64,000 bases of DNA from Chthoniobacter flavus (GCA_945878135.1 CAMDUL010000005.1:49765-113764), one strand, 5' to 3'; shown: positions 9,895 to 20,279, counted from the stretch's first letter. The notes: generated by a model from the letters alone, not told the origin. Translations and numbers: made by a program.

Positions 9895-10791
9895 ATGAAG
9901 CACCTGCTCAGCATCGAATCCCTCGACGCGGCCACGATCCACGGGATCCTGGCGCGCGCGGCGGAGCTGAAGCACCAACGCGGACCGCATCCCGAGGCGC
10001 CGCTGGCCGGCGAGTGCTGGGCGCTCATGTTCTCGAAATCCTCGACGCGCACGCGTTTGAGTTTCGAGGTGGGTATCCGCGAGCTGGGCGGGCAGCCGAT
10101 TTTCCTCGCGGCCAATGACATCCAGCTCGGCCGCGGCGAACCCATACGCGACACCGCGCGCGTCATGGGCCGCATGGCGCACGGCGCGGTCATCCGCACC
10201 TTCGCCCAAGCCGATGTCGAGGAATTCGCCGCGCTGAGCGGCATCCGCACGATCAATGCGCTGACCGACGAAGAGCACCCGTGCCAGATTTTGAGCGACC
10301 TTTTCACCATCGCGGAAAAGCGCGGCGCGCTCGACGGACTCACCGTCACTTTCATCGGTGACGGCGACTGCAACGTGGCGCGCTCGTGGATCTGGGCCGC
10401 GGCCAGGCTGGGCTTCGCATTGCGCATCGCCGCGCCGTCCAAATTCCAACCGCCGGCCGAACTGGTGCGACGCGCGGGCGGCAACATCACGGTGACGACC
10501 GATGTTCTCGGGGCCAGCGACGGGGCCGATGTGCTCTACACCGACGTGTGGGTCAGCATGGGCAAAGAGGACGAGGCCGCTTTCCGCCTCGCCCAATTCG
10601 GCGGCTACCAGATCAACCGCGCGGCCGTCGACGCGGCCGGGGGCACGCCGCTGGTCATGCACTGTCTGCCGGCTTACCGCGGCAAGGAAATCACCGACGA
10701 TATTTTCGAGGCGAACGCGCCGACGATTTTCGACCAGGCGGAAAACCGCCTGCACGCGCAGAAAGCGGTGCTCACGCTGCTGGAAAAATAG
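9895..10791 (+). CDS. argF: ornithine carbamoyltransferase
   Basis: SSTRTR motif (FSKSSTRTRLSFEVG), MHCLPAYRGKEI motif. Confidence 0.93.
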   Translation: MKHLLSIESLDAATIHGILARAAELKHQRGPHPEAPLAGECWALMFSKSSTRTRLSFEVGIRELGGQPIFLAANDIQLGRGEPIRDTARVMGRMAHGAVIRTFAQADVEEFAALSGIRTINALTDEEHPCQILSDLFTIAEKRGALDGLTVTFIGDGDCNVARSWIWAAARLGFALRIAAPSKFQPPAELVRRAGGNITVTTDVLGASDGADVLYTDVWVSMGKEDEAAFRLAQFGGYQINRAAVDAAGGTPLVMHCLPAYRGKEITDDIFEANAPTIFDQAENRLHAQKAVLTLLEK

Positions 10792-10797
10792 CAGCGG

Positions 10798-11370
10798 TCA
10801 GACCAGCACCCAAGCCATCCCGGCCGCGCGCGCGGCTTCGGCGCCGGTGGCCGTATCCTCGAAAACCAGGCAGTGCGCGGGCGCGACTTGCAGGCGCGCC
10901 GCGGCGGTGAGGAAAGGATCCGGGTGCGGCTTGCCGCGGTCGTAGTCCTCGGCGGCGATGACCTCGCGGAACAAGCCGCGGATGTCCAGCGCGGACAAAG
11001 TCCGCTCGACCAGATCGCGGTGTCCCCCGGAGGCCACGGCCAAAGGAACCTTCCCGTGGAATTCGCGGGCCAGCGCCACCACATCGTGTTTGGCTTCCAC
11101 CCGCGGGATGGACTGCCGGTAGTAATCCTCCTTGCGCCGCACGACTTCCTCGACGTCGAGCGCGAGGCCGAACCTCGTGTTCAACCTCCGCACGATTTCC
11201 GCCGTCGGCACCCCGCCCCACTCGTAGAAAAGTTCCTCCGGGTAAACACCCCCGCAATCCGCCATGGACCGACTCCACGCCTCGTAGTGCAGGTGCATAT
11301 TGTCCGCCAGCGTCCCGTCGCAATCGAAGATGAAGGCGCGGAAATCCCCGGCCGGGAGCGGCAGCGCCAT
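10798..11370 (-). CDS. HAD-superfamily hydrolase (beta-phosphoglucomutase-like)
   Basis: FDCDGTLADNM motif; AVASGGHRDLV; FEDTATGAEAARAAGM. Confidence 0.85.
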   Translation of the reverse strand: MALPLPAGDFRAFIFDCDGTLADNMHLHYEAWSRSMADCGGVYPEELFYEWGGVPTAEIVRRLNTRFGLALDVEEVVRRKEDYYRQSIPRVEAKHDVVALAREFHGKVPLAVASGGHRDLVERTLSALDIRGLFREVIAAEDYDRGKPHPDPFLTAAARLQVAPAHCLVFEDTATGAEAARAAGMAWVLV

Positions 11371-11372
11371 GG

Positions 11373-13763
11373 TCAGGACGAAGCGGGCGTTTTGAAATCG
11401 GGGTAACGGCGCTGCCGTTCCTCACGCGCCCGGTCGGCGTCGGCCATGTTGTCGGCCTGACGGTAAGCCTGCTCGGCCAGCACGAGCGCTTCGGGGGTGA
11501 GGTCTTTTTCGTCATAAAGCAAGGCCACGGCCATGAAAGCACGCGCCGCGTCGTCATAACGGTCCTGGGCAAACAAGGCGCGTCCGTTGGCCAGGCGGGC
11601 CTCGGCATTGAGGCGTCCCTCCGGCTGGAGTTTGAGCGCCTCCTCGGCCTGAGCTTTGGCGCCCTCGAGGTCCTTGAGGCCGATGAGCGCCTCGGACAGC
11701 AGGAGGTGCGCGCGCGCCTTGGTTTTCGGTTCGTGCACCCGCGCGAGGAAATTCTCCAGCGTGGTGCGCGCGCCGCCGTTTTGACCCGCGCCGATTTGCG
11801 CCTGCGCCAAAGCGAGGCGGAGGTCGTCGCTCGCGTCGTCCGTCCCGGCCACCGCGGCGAGCATCTCCACCGCCTCGGCGTGCCGGCCTTTCTCGAGGGC
11901 CGTGAGCCCGAGCCAGGTGCGGACTTCGGCCGGGGCTTTGTCCGCCCCGAGTGCCGCGGCCTCGCGCGCCGCGGCCTCGCGGTCCTCCGCATAGTAGTGC
12001 GACAGCAGCAACCGCAGCGTGGCTCTTTCGCCGTATTTGGCCGGGTCCATCTCGCGCGCTTTTTCCAGTCCGGCCACCGCGTCGGCATACTTCTTGTTCT
12101 CGAATGCGGTGTAGCCGGTCCAGAAATGGGCCTGCGCCGCCGACTTGGTCGCGGGAAATTCGGCGAGGACCCGCTGGAAGGCGGCCGTCATCTCGGCGGT
12201 GCGGCCGAGGCTGCCGAGGAGCAAGGCGGACTGGATCATGGCATCCTCGCGTTCGGGGGTGCCGGGGAATTTGTCGATGACCACCCCGAAGTCGGCCAGC
12301 GCTTCCTCGCGCTGCCCGTTCTCGAGTTGGGCCAGCGCGCGCTGGGCGTAGGCCGAGGCGATCTGCGGGTGGCGCGGATACTGCATGATGAAGCTCGTGA
12401 GGGCGGTCACCGCGAGGTCGTATTTCTGCTGTTGCAGGCGGCACCACGCGAGTTTGTAGAGGGCATCGGAGCGGTATTTCGCGGCCCCGCTGGCGGTCGA
12501 GGCTTCGGCATAGAGCGGTTCTGCGGCCGCGTAGTCGCGTTGTTCGAAGAGCAGCTCGGCCTTGAGCAGTTTGGCCCGCGACCGCTGGTCGGGATCGGCG
12601 GCGGCCGAAAGAAAACGGTCGATCTGCTCGGCGGCGCGTCCGTCACGCTGCGCGACGAGGCTGACCAGACGGTGGAAACCGGCTTCCCGCGCCGCGGCCG
12701 AAGACGGAAACCCGGTGACCAGCCGGTCGTAAAGATCGAGGGCCTCGGCCTGCTCGCCGAGTTGGCGCCGGGCATTGGCCGCGAGCAGCAGCACCTCGGG
12801 CTGCGCGCCGGCCGGCAGGCCGGGCAGCAACGCGGCGGCGCGGTCGGCCACCGCCTGGTATTTGCCCTCCTCGTAGTCGAGACGCAACAGGCCGGACTCG
12901 GCCGGCGCTTGCCAGGCGCCCGCCGCGCGGTCGGCCGCGGCCTGTTCGAGCAAGGGCCGCGCCGCGGGGTAATCGCGCATGTCGATGGCGAGGAGTCCGC
13001 CCTTGACCGCCGAGGCCACGCGCACCGGCGCGTTGGTCGCCGAGGCCGCGAGCTGACGGTATTGCCGGAAGGCGCCCTCGCTCAGACCGGAACGCGCGTC
13101 GGCCTCGGCCAGGTCAAACATGGCGCGTTCGCGGTAGGGGTTATCGCCCTGCTGCGCGGCGACGTCGCGGTAGGCCGCGAGTGCCTCGACGCGCCGGTTG
13201 GCGGCGTCGAGCGCGCGGCCCTCGAAAAATTTCGCGGCCAGCCGCAGCTTCGGATCGCGCACGTGGTGCGCGGCGAGGCGGAAGGAAGCGGCGGCCGCCT
13301 CGTTGTCCCGAGCGGCGAACTGCATTTCACCGAGCCGGTAGGCGGCCGGGCCGACAAAATCGCCGCTGTTGAATTCCTTGATCAGTTCCGCGTAGGCCGT
13401 CATGGCCTCGGGTTCGCGCTGCAGCGAGCGCAGACTCTCGCCCAGACGGAAAAGCGCGGGCTGGCGGTCCGGTCCGCGCGGACGCGACTGCAGGAACTCG
13501 CGGTATTTGTCCGCGGCCAACTGGAACATCTTCTGCTGGTAAAGCGCGTTGGCCTGCTCGAGGGCGGCGAGCACGGGGTCGCCCATGGCGGCCGAGGGCA
13601 GGGCGCGGATTTCGCCGGGCGCCACGGCATCGGCGGTCGCGGGGGCGGCGGGCGTGACCGGTTGCGCGCGGGGCACGGCCGGCTCGGCGCGACGCACCTC
13701 GACCGGTTCCTCCTGCGCCATGACGGAGGACGCCGCGACGAGCAGCGGGAGGAATTTTCTCAT
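11373..13763 (-). CDS. secreted tetratricopeptide-repeat protein
   Basis: Start MRKFLPLLVAASSVMAQ (signal peptide); many TPR-like Ala-rich helical repeats; overlaps exbD stop. Confidence 0.8.
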   Translation of the reverse strand: MRKFLPLLVAASSVMAQEEPVEVRRAEPAVPRAQPVTPAAPATADAVAPGEIRALPSAAMGDPVLAALEQANALYQQKMFQLAADKYREFLQSRPRGPDRQPALFRLGESLRSLQREPEAMTAYAELIKEFNSGDFVGPAAYRLGEMQFAARDNEAAAASFRLAAHHVRDPKLRLAAKFFEGRALDAANRRVEALAAYRDVAAQQGDNPYRERAMFDLAEADARSGLSEGAFRQYRQLAASATNAPVRVASAVKGGLLAIDMRDYPAARPLLEQAAADRAAGAWQAPAESGLLRLDYEEGKYQAVADRAAALLPGLPAGAQPEVLLLAANARRQLGEQAEALDLYDRLVTGFPSSAAAREAGFHRLVSLVAQRDGRAAEQIDRFLSAAADPDQRSRAKLLKAELLFEQRDYAAAEPLYAEASTASGAAKYRSDALYKLAWCRLQQQKYDLAVTALTSFIMQYPRHPQIASAYAQRALAQLENGQREEALADFGVVIDKFPGTPEREDAMIQSALLLGSLGRTAEMTAAFQRVLAEFPATKSAAQAHFWTGYTAFENKKYADAVAGLEKAREMDPAKYGERATLRLLLSHYYAEDREAAAREAAALGADKAPAEVRTWLGLTALEKGRHAEAVEMLAAVAGTDDASDDLRLALAQAQIGAGQNGGARTTLENFLARVHEPKTKARAHLLLSEALIGLKDLEGAKAQAEEALKLQPEGRLNAEARLANGRALFAQDRYDDAARAFMAVALLYDEKDLTPEALVLAEQAYRQADNMADADRAREERQRRYPDFKTPASS

Positions 13764-14177
13764 GACTCGGGCCGGCCGGTGGCGAAAGCCACATTCCAGA
13801 TGTTGGCCGCGCGGCAGATGTCGAGCACGGTGACGATGTGCCGGTAGTCGGCGGCCTGGTCGCCGCGCAGGATGACGGCCTGGTCGGGATACAGTTCGGA
13901 AATCTTGCGCAGCGTGGCGGTCAGTTCGTCGCCGGACATTTCGCGCCGGTTCATGACGATGGCGCCGTCGGCTTTCACGTTGATGATGACTTCGCCGACC
14001 GCACGGCGCGATTCCTTGCCCTCCTTGGCCGTGGGCACCTTGACGTCGAGTTCGGTCTCGTAGCGCGCGAAGTTCCACGTGACCAAAAAGAAAATGAGCA
14101 GCAGGAAGACGATGTCGACCATCGGGGCGATCTGGAACGCCCCGGGTTCCGGCACGGCCTGTTTGCGGAAGTTCACT
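13760..14177 (-). CDS. exbD: biopolymer transport protein ExbD/TolR family
   Basis: FQIAPMVDIVFLLLIFFLVTWNFARYETELDVKVP; probable GTG start (VNFRKQAVPEPGAFQIAPM). Confidence 0.85.
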
Positions 14178-14228
14178 CGGGTCGCAGTGTGCGGACAAAG
14201 CCCGCGGCGGGACAACAGTTTTGCGCGC

Positions 14229-15332
14229 TCACAGCGCGTCGACGATGGCCCCGCCCATCTCGGCGGTGCCGACCAGCTGCGTGCCCTCGGTGTGGATATC
14301 CTTGGTACGGAGTCCGTCCCGGATGACGCGCTGCACCGCCGCCTCGATGGCCGCGGCCGCGTCCTCGCGTCCGGCCGAGTAGCGCAGCATCATGGCCGCG
14401 GAGAGGATCTGCGCGATCGGATTGGCAATGCCCATGCCGGCGATGTCCGGCGCGGTGCCGCCGCTCGGCTCATACATGCCGAAATAGCGCCCGTTGCCCT
14501 TGGAGATCCCCAGGCTCGCGCTGGGCAGCATGCCGAGCGATCCGGCGATCATGGCCAACTCGTCGCTGAGGATGTCGCCGAAAAGGTTTTCCGCGAGGAT
14601 GACGTCGAAGCCCTTCGGGTTGCGGATGAGTTGCATGGCCGCGTTGTCCACGTAGAGGTGGCGCAGTTTGACGTCCGGATACTCGTTGGCCACGCGATCC
14701 ACCGTCTGTCGCCAGAGGATGCCGTTCTGCAGGACATTGGCTTTGTCGACCGAGGTGACGTGGTGCCGGCGTTTCATCGCCGTCTGGAAAGCGACATGGG
14801 CGATGCGCTCGATTTCGCTCTCCCAGTAAATCATGGTGTCCACCGCGAACCACTCGCCGCTCTCGTGCTTCATGTATTTGGGCTCGCCGAAGTAAAGGCC
14901 GCCGGTCAGCTCGCGCACGAATATGACATCGAACCCGCCCGCCACGATCGACTCGCGCACCGGGGAGGCGTGGGTCAGCTCCGGCAGGCAGACGGCCGGG
15001 CGGAGGTTGGCGTAGAGGGCGAAGGTCTTGCGCAAAGCGAGCAGCGCGGCGCGTTCGGGTTGCTGGTTGGGCGGGAGAGACTCCCATTTCGGTCCGCCGA
15101 CCGACCCGAAGAGGATGGCGTCCGACTCCTTGCAGGTCTGGAGGGTTTTGTCCGGCAGGGCCACGCCGTCCGCATCGATGGCCGCCCCGCCGACCCGTTC
15201 CTCCCGGACCTCGTAAGGGATGGCGAATTTGGCCGCCGCCGCCGCGAGCACCCGCAGCGCTTGGGCCATCACCTCCGGCCCGATCCCGTCGCCCGCCAAC
15301 ACCGCCACCTTGAACATGTCTGCCGTCTTCAT
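14229..15332 (-). CDS. leuB: 3-isopropylmalate dehydrogenase
   Basis: [24 protein letters not shown]...; [27 protein letters not shown] signature. Confidence 0.93.
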   Translation of the reverse strand: MKTADMFKVAVLAGDGIGPEVMAQALRVLAAAAAKFAIPYEVREERVGGAAIDADGVALPDKTLQTCKESDAILFGSVGGPKWESLPPNQQPERAALLALRKTFALYANLRPAVCLPELTHASPVRESIVAGGFDVIFVRELTGGLYFGEPKYMKHESGEWFAVDTMIYWESEIERIAHVAFQTAMKRRHHVTSVDKANVLQNGILWRQTVDRVANEYPDVKLRHLYVDNAAMQLIRNPKGFDVILAENLFGDILSDELAMIAGSLGMLPSASLGISKGNGRYFGMYEPSGGTAPDIAGMGIANPIAQILSAAMMLRYSAGREDAAAAIEAAVQRVIRDGLRTKDIHTEGTQLVGTAEMGGAIVDAL

Positions 15333-15451
15333 AAGTCAGCCCTTCAGACTACCGGAGGGCCTGCGAGGGGACAAGGATTGGCGGTCGGTCGGAGGTTGCT
15401 TCGATGCGCAAGATATTGACCGGAAGAGGTTTATCCGAATCGTGACGGGCT

Positions 15452-17752
15452 TCACTGCCCCGCCGGTTCCTTCCACTTGCGCCACTCCTTCTGCGGCCGG
15501 TCGTAGAGCGTGAAGACCGTTCCGGCCGGCGCGGGCGGCGCGGTGGCGTCCGGTGTGGCGAAGCCGATGGCCCCGCCGCCGATGACGGGCAACGGGATGG
15601 CCGTCTGGATGTTGATGTGGAAGAAGCCGATCGAGCCGCGCAGGCCACGTTCGTCCCAGAAGACCGTGTTCTCCCGCACGAGGTGGGCATGCGGCGGCTC
15701 GAGTCCGATGGCCAGCTCGACCGCCTGGCCGTCATCGGCCAGCTTTTTTTCGAGGACCGATCCAACCTGCAGGTCCCGGTAGAGCACCGGCGCGCCCTCG
15801 GAGGTGGAAGTGGCCCGCGAGACCAGCCGGAAATGCCGTCCCTTCCGGCTCAGGGCGAGCACGGGGGTCTCCTCGTCCTTGGGCACGCGTCCGGCAAACG
15901 ACGTCCCTAGCCCGGAGCCCTGCCCGGGTTTGCACTCGATGATCACCCCGGTCACGAGCGTCTCGAGTCCGCTCACGCCTTGGAGCGATATGTCGGGTTC
16001 GACGAGGATGAATTCCGATCCCGGCGCACGGAGGAAATCGAAACCGGGATTGAGTTGCGCGGTCACCCGCACCTTGTCCCCGGTGGCTTGCAGCGCGGTC
16101 ACCATGCCGACCGGAATACCGAGCCGGGTGAGGCGTGTTTGTCCCTCGCGCAAACCGCGCCCGTTCGGGAAGGTGATGGTGAAAGGCTCGCCGCACGCCT
16201 TGGCCAGCGCTTCGGAGGCGAGCAGTTCGGCCGTGGCGCCTTCGGGCAGCGGTCCGCCCTCGACCCCGAAATCATCGAAGGCCACCGCGCCCTGGATGAG
16301 CGTGTCGAGGCCGGAAACATCGACCTTGATCCCGCCCGGGCCCATGGTGACCGAAGATGCCGGGACCGACCAGAAGCGCGAACTGGTCTTGAGCAGGCCA
16401 CTCTTGGTGCGGTCCACCGCGATTTCGATATACGGTTTGCCCTCCGGCGTGAGGGCCTGCTCGCGCACGCGCCCGACCTTGACCCCGCGGTAAGTGACCG
16501 GAGCGCCGCGGTCGAGCGGTTGGGTTTGCTCGGATTCGAGACGCATGCGGAAGGAGAGTTCGTCGGCCGTGACCGCGGCCGCGGCGTCGTCGGTCTTGGG
16601 CACCACGCCGGCAAACTTCGTTTCGAGCGAGCCGCCGTGGCCGGGTTCGCATTCGATGACCACGCCGGTGATGAGTGTCTCCAGCCCGCTGATCCCCTGC
16701 AGCGAGATCTCCGGTTCGACCAGGACGAAGCGCGAACCGCCGGAGCGGAGGAAATCGAAGCCGGGATTGAACCGCGCGGTGACCTCGACCTGACCGCCGG
16801 CCACGGCCAGGCTGGAAACCATGCCGACCGGGATGCCGAAGTATGTCATACGCGTCTGCCCCGCGCGCAAACCGCGTCCGTTGGGAAACGAAATGGTGAC
16901 CGGTTCGCCGCAGGCCAGCGCGAGCGCCTCGGAGGCGAGGAGCGGAACCGTCGCGCCATCGGCGAGCGGCTCGCCGTCCACCCCGAAATCATCGAAAGCC
17001 ACCGCGCCCTGGATGAGGGTGTCGAGGCCGGAGACGTCGACCTTGATCCCGCCCGGGCCCATCGTGACGGACGAGGCGGGCACGGTCCAGAAGCGCGAAC
17101 TGCTCTTGAGCAGGCCGTGTTTGCCCGGCTCGATCGAGAGGTCGATGTAGGGCTTGCCCTCCGGGGAAAGCGATTGCTCGCGCACGCGGCCGACTTTGAC
17201 CCCGCGGTAGGTCACCGGCGCGCCGCGATCGAGGGGTTGGGTTTGCTCGGAGACCAGGCGGATGTGGAAGGCGGTTTCCATGGCGGACAACACCGGACCG
17301 GTTTCGAGTCCGGAGAATTCGTAGCGTGGCGGCCCACTGCCCTGCCGCGCGTGGATCGAGTTGCCGGAAATGAGCGAGGTGAGGCCGCTCGCCCCCTGGA
17401 GGGAAAACTCGGGACGCTCGATCCAGAAATCGGTCGATTGCACGGCGAGTCCCGCGGCGAACTTTTCCAGACGCACGGTGACGATGGCCTGTTCGAGTTC
17501 CGCATCGAGATTGACCTTGGTCACCGTGCCGGCGACCACGCCGCGGAAAATCAGCGGCGTCTTCCCCTCCTCCACGCCGGGCGCGTCGGTGAACTGGATC
17601 CGTATCTCCGGTCCGAGGGAATCGCGGTAGTCGAGATACATCCAGACCGCGGCGCCGAAGGCGATGAGCGGGAAAAGCCAGGCCAAAGAAATGCGCCCCC
17701 GCTTGCGCACGACCCGGCCGTGGTCCTCCGGGATGTCCTTCCCGTCACTCAT
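15452..17752 (-). CDS. PqiB/LetB-like MCE-domain protein (about six MCE-like modules)
   Basis: One N-terminal TM then repeated MCE motifs (GAPVTYRGVKVGRV; GRGLRAGQTRMTYFGIPVG); downstream of and overlapping a pqiA-like gene. Confidence 0.85.
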   Translation of the reverse strand: MSDGKDIPEDHGRVVRKRGRISLAWLFPLIAFGAAVWMYLDYRDSLGPEIRIQFTDAPGVEEGKTPLIFRGVVAGTVTKVNLDAELEQAIVTVRLEKFAAGLAVQSTDFWIERPEFSLQGASGLTSLISGNSIHARQGSGPPRYEFSGLETGPVLSAMETAFHIRLVSEQTQPLDRGAPVTYRGVKVGRVREQSLSPEGKPYIDLSIEPGKHGLLKSSSRFWTVPASSVTMGPGGIKVDVSGLDTLIQGAVAFDDFGVDGEPLADGATVPLLASEALALACGEPVTISFPNGRGLRAGQTRMTYFGIPVGMVSSLAVAGGQVEVTARFNPGFDFLRSGGSRFVLVEPEISLQGISGLETLITGVVIECEPGHGGSLETKFAGVVPKTDDAAAAVTADELSFRMRLESEQTQPLDRGAPVTYRGVKVGRVREQALTPEGKPYIEIAVDRTKSGLLKTSSRFWSVPASSVTMGPGGIKVDVSGLDTLIQGAVAFDDFGVEGGPLPEGATAELLASEALAKACGEPFTITFPNGRGLREGQTRLTRLGIPVGMVTALQATGDKVRVTAQLNPGFDFLRAPGSEFILVEPDISLQGVSGLETLVTGVIIECKPGQGSGLGTSFAGRVPKDEETPVLALSRKGRHFRLVSRATSTSEGAPVLYRDLQVGSVLEKKLADDGQAVELAIGLEPPHAHLVRENTVFWDERGLRGSIGFFHINIQTAIPLPVIGGGAIGFATPDATAPPAPAGTVFTLYDRPQKEWRKWKEPAGQ
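15890..17252 (-). repeat. intragenic tandem duplication, 717-bp period (239 aa)
   Basis: Anchor words recur at exactly +717 nt: ccccgaaatcatcgaa at 16264 and 16981; gcgccgcg at 16503 and 17220; ccgggtt[c/t]gc at 15924 and 16641. Confidence 0.85.
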
Positions 17753-18915
17753 CCTTTCGCCTCCCGCCAGATCATGCGCACGTCATAGTTGGCCGCCGCG
17801 AAGAGCGTGCAGACCAGCACGGCCGCGAAGAACAGGGCGCCGGGTTCGGTTTGCACGCTGGCCAGTGTGCCGAGTTGCCCGACCGCGACCAGCACGGAAA
17901 GCAGGAAAATGTCGACCATCGACCAGGTGCCGACCGTCTCGAGGACGCGGAAAAGTTTCGTCCGGCCGACCCGGAACTCCGGTTTGCCGTCCATCCAGAG
18001 CAGCCAGACCAGGCTGGCCAGCTTCAAAAAAGGGACGCACATGCTGGCGAGGAAGACGATGACCGCCGCGGGCCACAACCCGACATGGTACAACTCGAGC
18101 ACGCCGCCCCACACGGTCAGCGCGGCCACCTCGCCGGTCACGGACATGGTCATGACCGGGAGCAGGTTGGCGAAGGGATACAAAATGATGCCGGCCGCCA
18201 CGAGGGCGACGGCGCGCTGGCGTTTGACCCGCGGGTCGGTTTGCGGACGGAGCCGCGCATCGGATTCCTGACCCGCGCTTGCCCGCAACTGCTCGAGGAG
18301 CAGGCAGCAGAGCGAGAGGAGGACGATGAAAATGGCGCCGGTTTTCCAGGTCACGGTGCCGAGCAGATCGAGGCGCACCACGGCGACGAGGCAGGCCACG
18401 GCGAAAACCGGCACGAGATTCCACGGGGCGAGCCATTCGATCACGCGGTAAAGTTTGAAGTCGAACGGCCAGACCTGTCCGAGACAGCGCGCGGTGAGGA
18501 CGTAGCTGCCGAGCAGGAGATAGAGGAAGGGGGCGAGGATCGCGCTGAAGAAAACGAGCACGGCGAGCGGGGCGTAGTTCTGACCGATTAGGCCCAGCAC
18601 GCCCGTGATGATGTGGTTCGATTGCTCCGCCCCGGCCACGTCGAAGGTCATGACCGGGAAAACATTGGCCAGCACGAGAAGGACCAGACCGGTCAGAGCC
18701 AGGGCAAGGCCGTCCTGCCGGAGCGTTTCGATGCGGGCCACATCGAGCAATTCGCCGCAGCGCGCACAGAAAAGTTTTTCCCCCTTGGCCAGCGCGCGGT
18801 GCCGGTAAGTCGCCTCGCAGGCGTGGCAGGAGTCCCAGTCACCGGGCGCGTGGGCGGCAGCAGAGGGCGCACTGGTCGATGGCACGCCGTCAGCGAAACA
18901 GAAAGACGTCACCAT
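17749..18915 (-). CDS. pqiA: PqiA/LetA-like membrane protein
   Basis: Two zinc-finger-like CxxC (CHAC, CARC) and LANVFPVMTF / FANLLPVMTMSV repeats; start MVTSFCFADG. Confidence 0.82.
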   Translation of the reverse strand: MVTSFCFADGVPSTSAPSAAAHAPGDWDSCHACEATYRHRALAKGEKLFCARCGELLDVARIETLRQDGLALALTGLVLLVLANVFPVMTFDVAGAEQSNHIITGVLGLIGQNYAPLAVLVFFSAILAPFLYLLLGSYVLTARCLGQVWPFDFKLYRVIEWLAPWNLVPVFAVACLVAVVRLDLLGTVTWKTGAIFIVLLSLCCLLLEQLRASAGQESDARLRPQTDPRVKRQRAVALVAAGIILYPFANLLPVMTMSVTGEVAALTVWGGVLELYHVGLWPAAVIVFLASMCVPFLKLASLVWLLWMDGKPEFRVGRTKLFRVLETVGTWSMVDIFLLSVLVAVGQLGTLASVQTEPGALFFAAVLVCTLFAAANYDVRMIWREAKG

Positions 18916-18935
18916 GGACAAGCCGCGACTCGGGG

Positions 18936-18957
18936 AAAGCGGCCGCGCTTCTACTTT
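18936..18957 (+). repeat. short copy of the ...GCTTCTACTTT repeat family
   Basis: AAAGCGGCCGCGCTTCTACTTT between divergent pqiA and rmuC. Confidence 0.5.
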
Positions 18958-18990
18958 GGCGGCGATGGACGCGCGTGTTAGACAGTCCGC

Positions 18991-20253
18991 ATGCCCGCCG
19001 AATACCTCTGGTATGCCCTCGCCGCCGTGTTGTTCGGCGGCCTGGCCGGATTCCTCCTCGGGCACCTGCGGTCGGTCCGCGCCGCGACCGAGGCCGCCGC
19101 GGCGCGCTCGCGCGCCGATGAATACGAGCGGCAAGTCCGTTACCTCGACGAGGAAAGGCGCAAACTTGTCGACCAGTTGCAGACCTTCACCGCCGACCTG
19201 GCCACCGAGAAGCAGAAGACGTCCGGACTCGAGGAATCCCGCGCCTCGCTCAAGGCCGAGATCGAAAACCTCGCCTCGGACATCCTCGAGGACAAATCGA
19301 AGCGCTTCACCGAGCAGAACCGCCTGCAACTCGAGCAGTTGCTCGGTCCGCTTTCCGAGCGACTCAAGGAATTCCGCACGCAAGTGCACGAGGCCTACGG
19401 CAAGGAAAGCGAGGCGCGCTTCGCCCTGACCGAGGAAGTCCGGCGTCTGAGCGAATTGAACCAGACCGTCTCCCGCGAAGCCGGCAACCTCGCGCAAGCG
19501 CTCAAGGGCCAGTCGAAAACCCGCGGCAACTGGGGCGAGATGGTCCTCGAGACCGTGCTGGAAAAAGCGGGGCTGCTCCGCGGGCAGCATTTCCACACGC
19601 AGACGGCCGAAACCAACGCCGAGGGCCGGCGGCTTCTCCCCGATGTCATCCTCGATTTGCCCGGCGGACGGCAGGTGGTTATCGACGCCAAGGTTTCACT
19701 CAACGCCTACGAGCGCCAGTGCAGCGCAACGACCGACGAGGAGCGGGCGGCCGCGGCCAAGGAGCACGCCGAATCGGTGCGGCGCCACATCAAGCAACTG
19801 GCCGGCAAAGACTACGCGTCGCTGCCGGGGGTGAAGTCCCCGGACTTCGTTTTTCTTTTCGTTCCGGTCGAACCGGCCCTGCACGCCGCGCTGGAAACAG
19901 CCCCGGAACTGGTCGAGGCCGCGCTCGAGCGCAATGTCGTCCTGGTCACGGCGCCCAACGTCATCGCCACCGCACGGCTGGTCGCGCAGCTCTGGCAGCA
20001 GGACAACCAGAACCGCTTCGCCCGCCAGATCGCCGAACAGGGCGGGAAGCTTTATGACAAATTTGTCGCCTTCTGCCGCGATCTCGAGAACGTCGGGCTG
20101 CGCATCCGCCAGATGCAGGAAAGCTACGACGCGGCCATGGGCAAGTTGCGCGAGGGGCGGGGCAATCTGATCGGGCAGACGGAAAAACTGCGCACCCTCG
20201 GGGCCAAGACCACGGCGCAGCCGCTGGAATTGCCCGATGCGGACGAAGAATAG
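18991..20253 (+). CDS. rmuC: DNA recombination protein RmuC
   Basis: Coiled-coil N-terminus then QSKTRGNWGEMVLETVLEKAGLLRGQHF...PDVILDLPGGRQVVIDAKVSLNAYER. Confidence 0.9.
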   Translation: MPAEYLWYALAAVLFGGLAGFLLGHLRSVRAATEAAAARSRADEYERQVRYLDEERRKLVDQLQTFTADLATEKQKTSGLEESRASLKAEIENLASDILEDKSKRFTEQNRLQLEQLLGPLSERLKEFRTQVHEAYGKESEARFALTEEVRRLSELNQTVSREAGNLAQALKGQSKTRGNWGEMVLETVLEKAGLLRGQHFHTQTAETNAEGRRLLPDVILDLPGGRQVVIDAKVSLNAYERQCSATTDEERAAAAKEHAESVRRHIKQLAGKDYASLPGVKSPDFVFLFVPVEPALHAALETAPELVEAALERNVVLVTAPNVIATARLVAQLWQQDNQNRFARQIAEQGGKLYDKFVAFCRDLENVGLRIRQMQESYDAAMGKLREGRGNLIGQTEKLRTLGAKTTAQPLELPDADEE

Positions 20254-20279
20254 CAGCGGCGGGACGCCGCTTTTTACTT
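20252..20279 (+). repeat. copy of the ...GCTTCTACTTT repeat family (AGCAGCGGCGGGACGCCGCTTTTTACTT)
   Basis: Begins inside the rmuC stop codon; matches the argD-argF repeat arm. Confidence 0.6.

Noticed and set aside
11373-14198. 941-aa fusion of ExbD-region and TPR sequence
   Set aside because: First ~145 residues are an out-of-frame translation of exbD; signal peptide MRKFLPLLVAASSVMAQ marks the true start.
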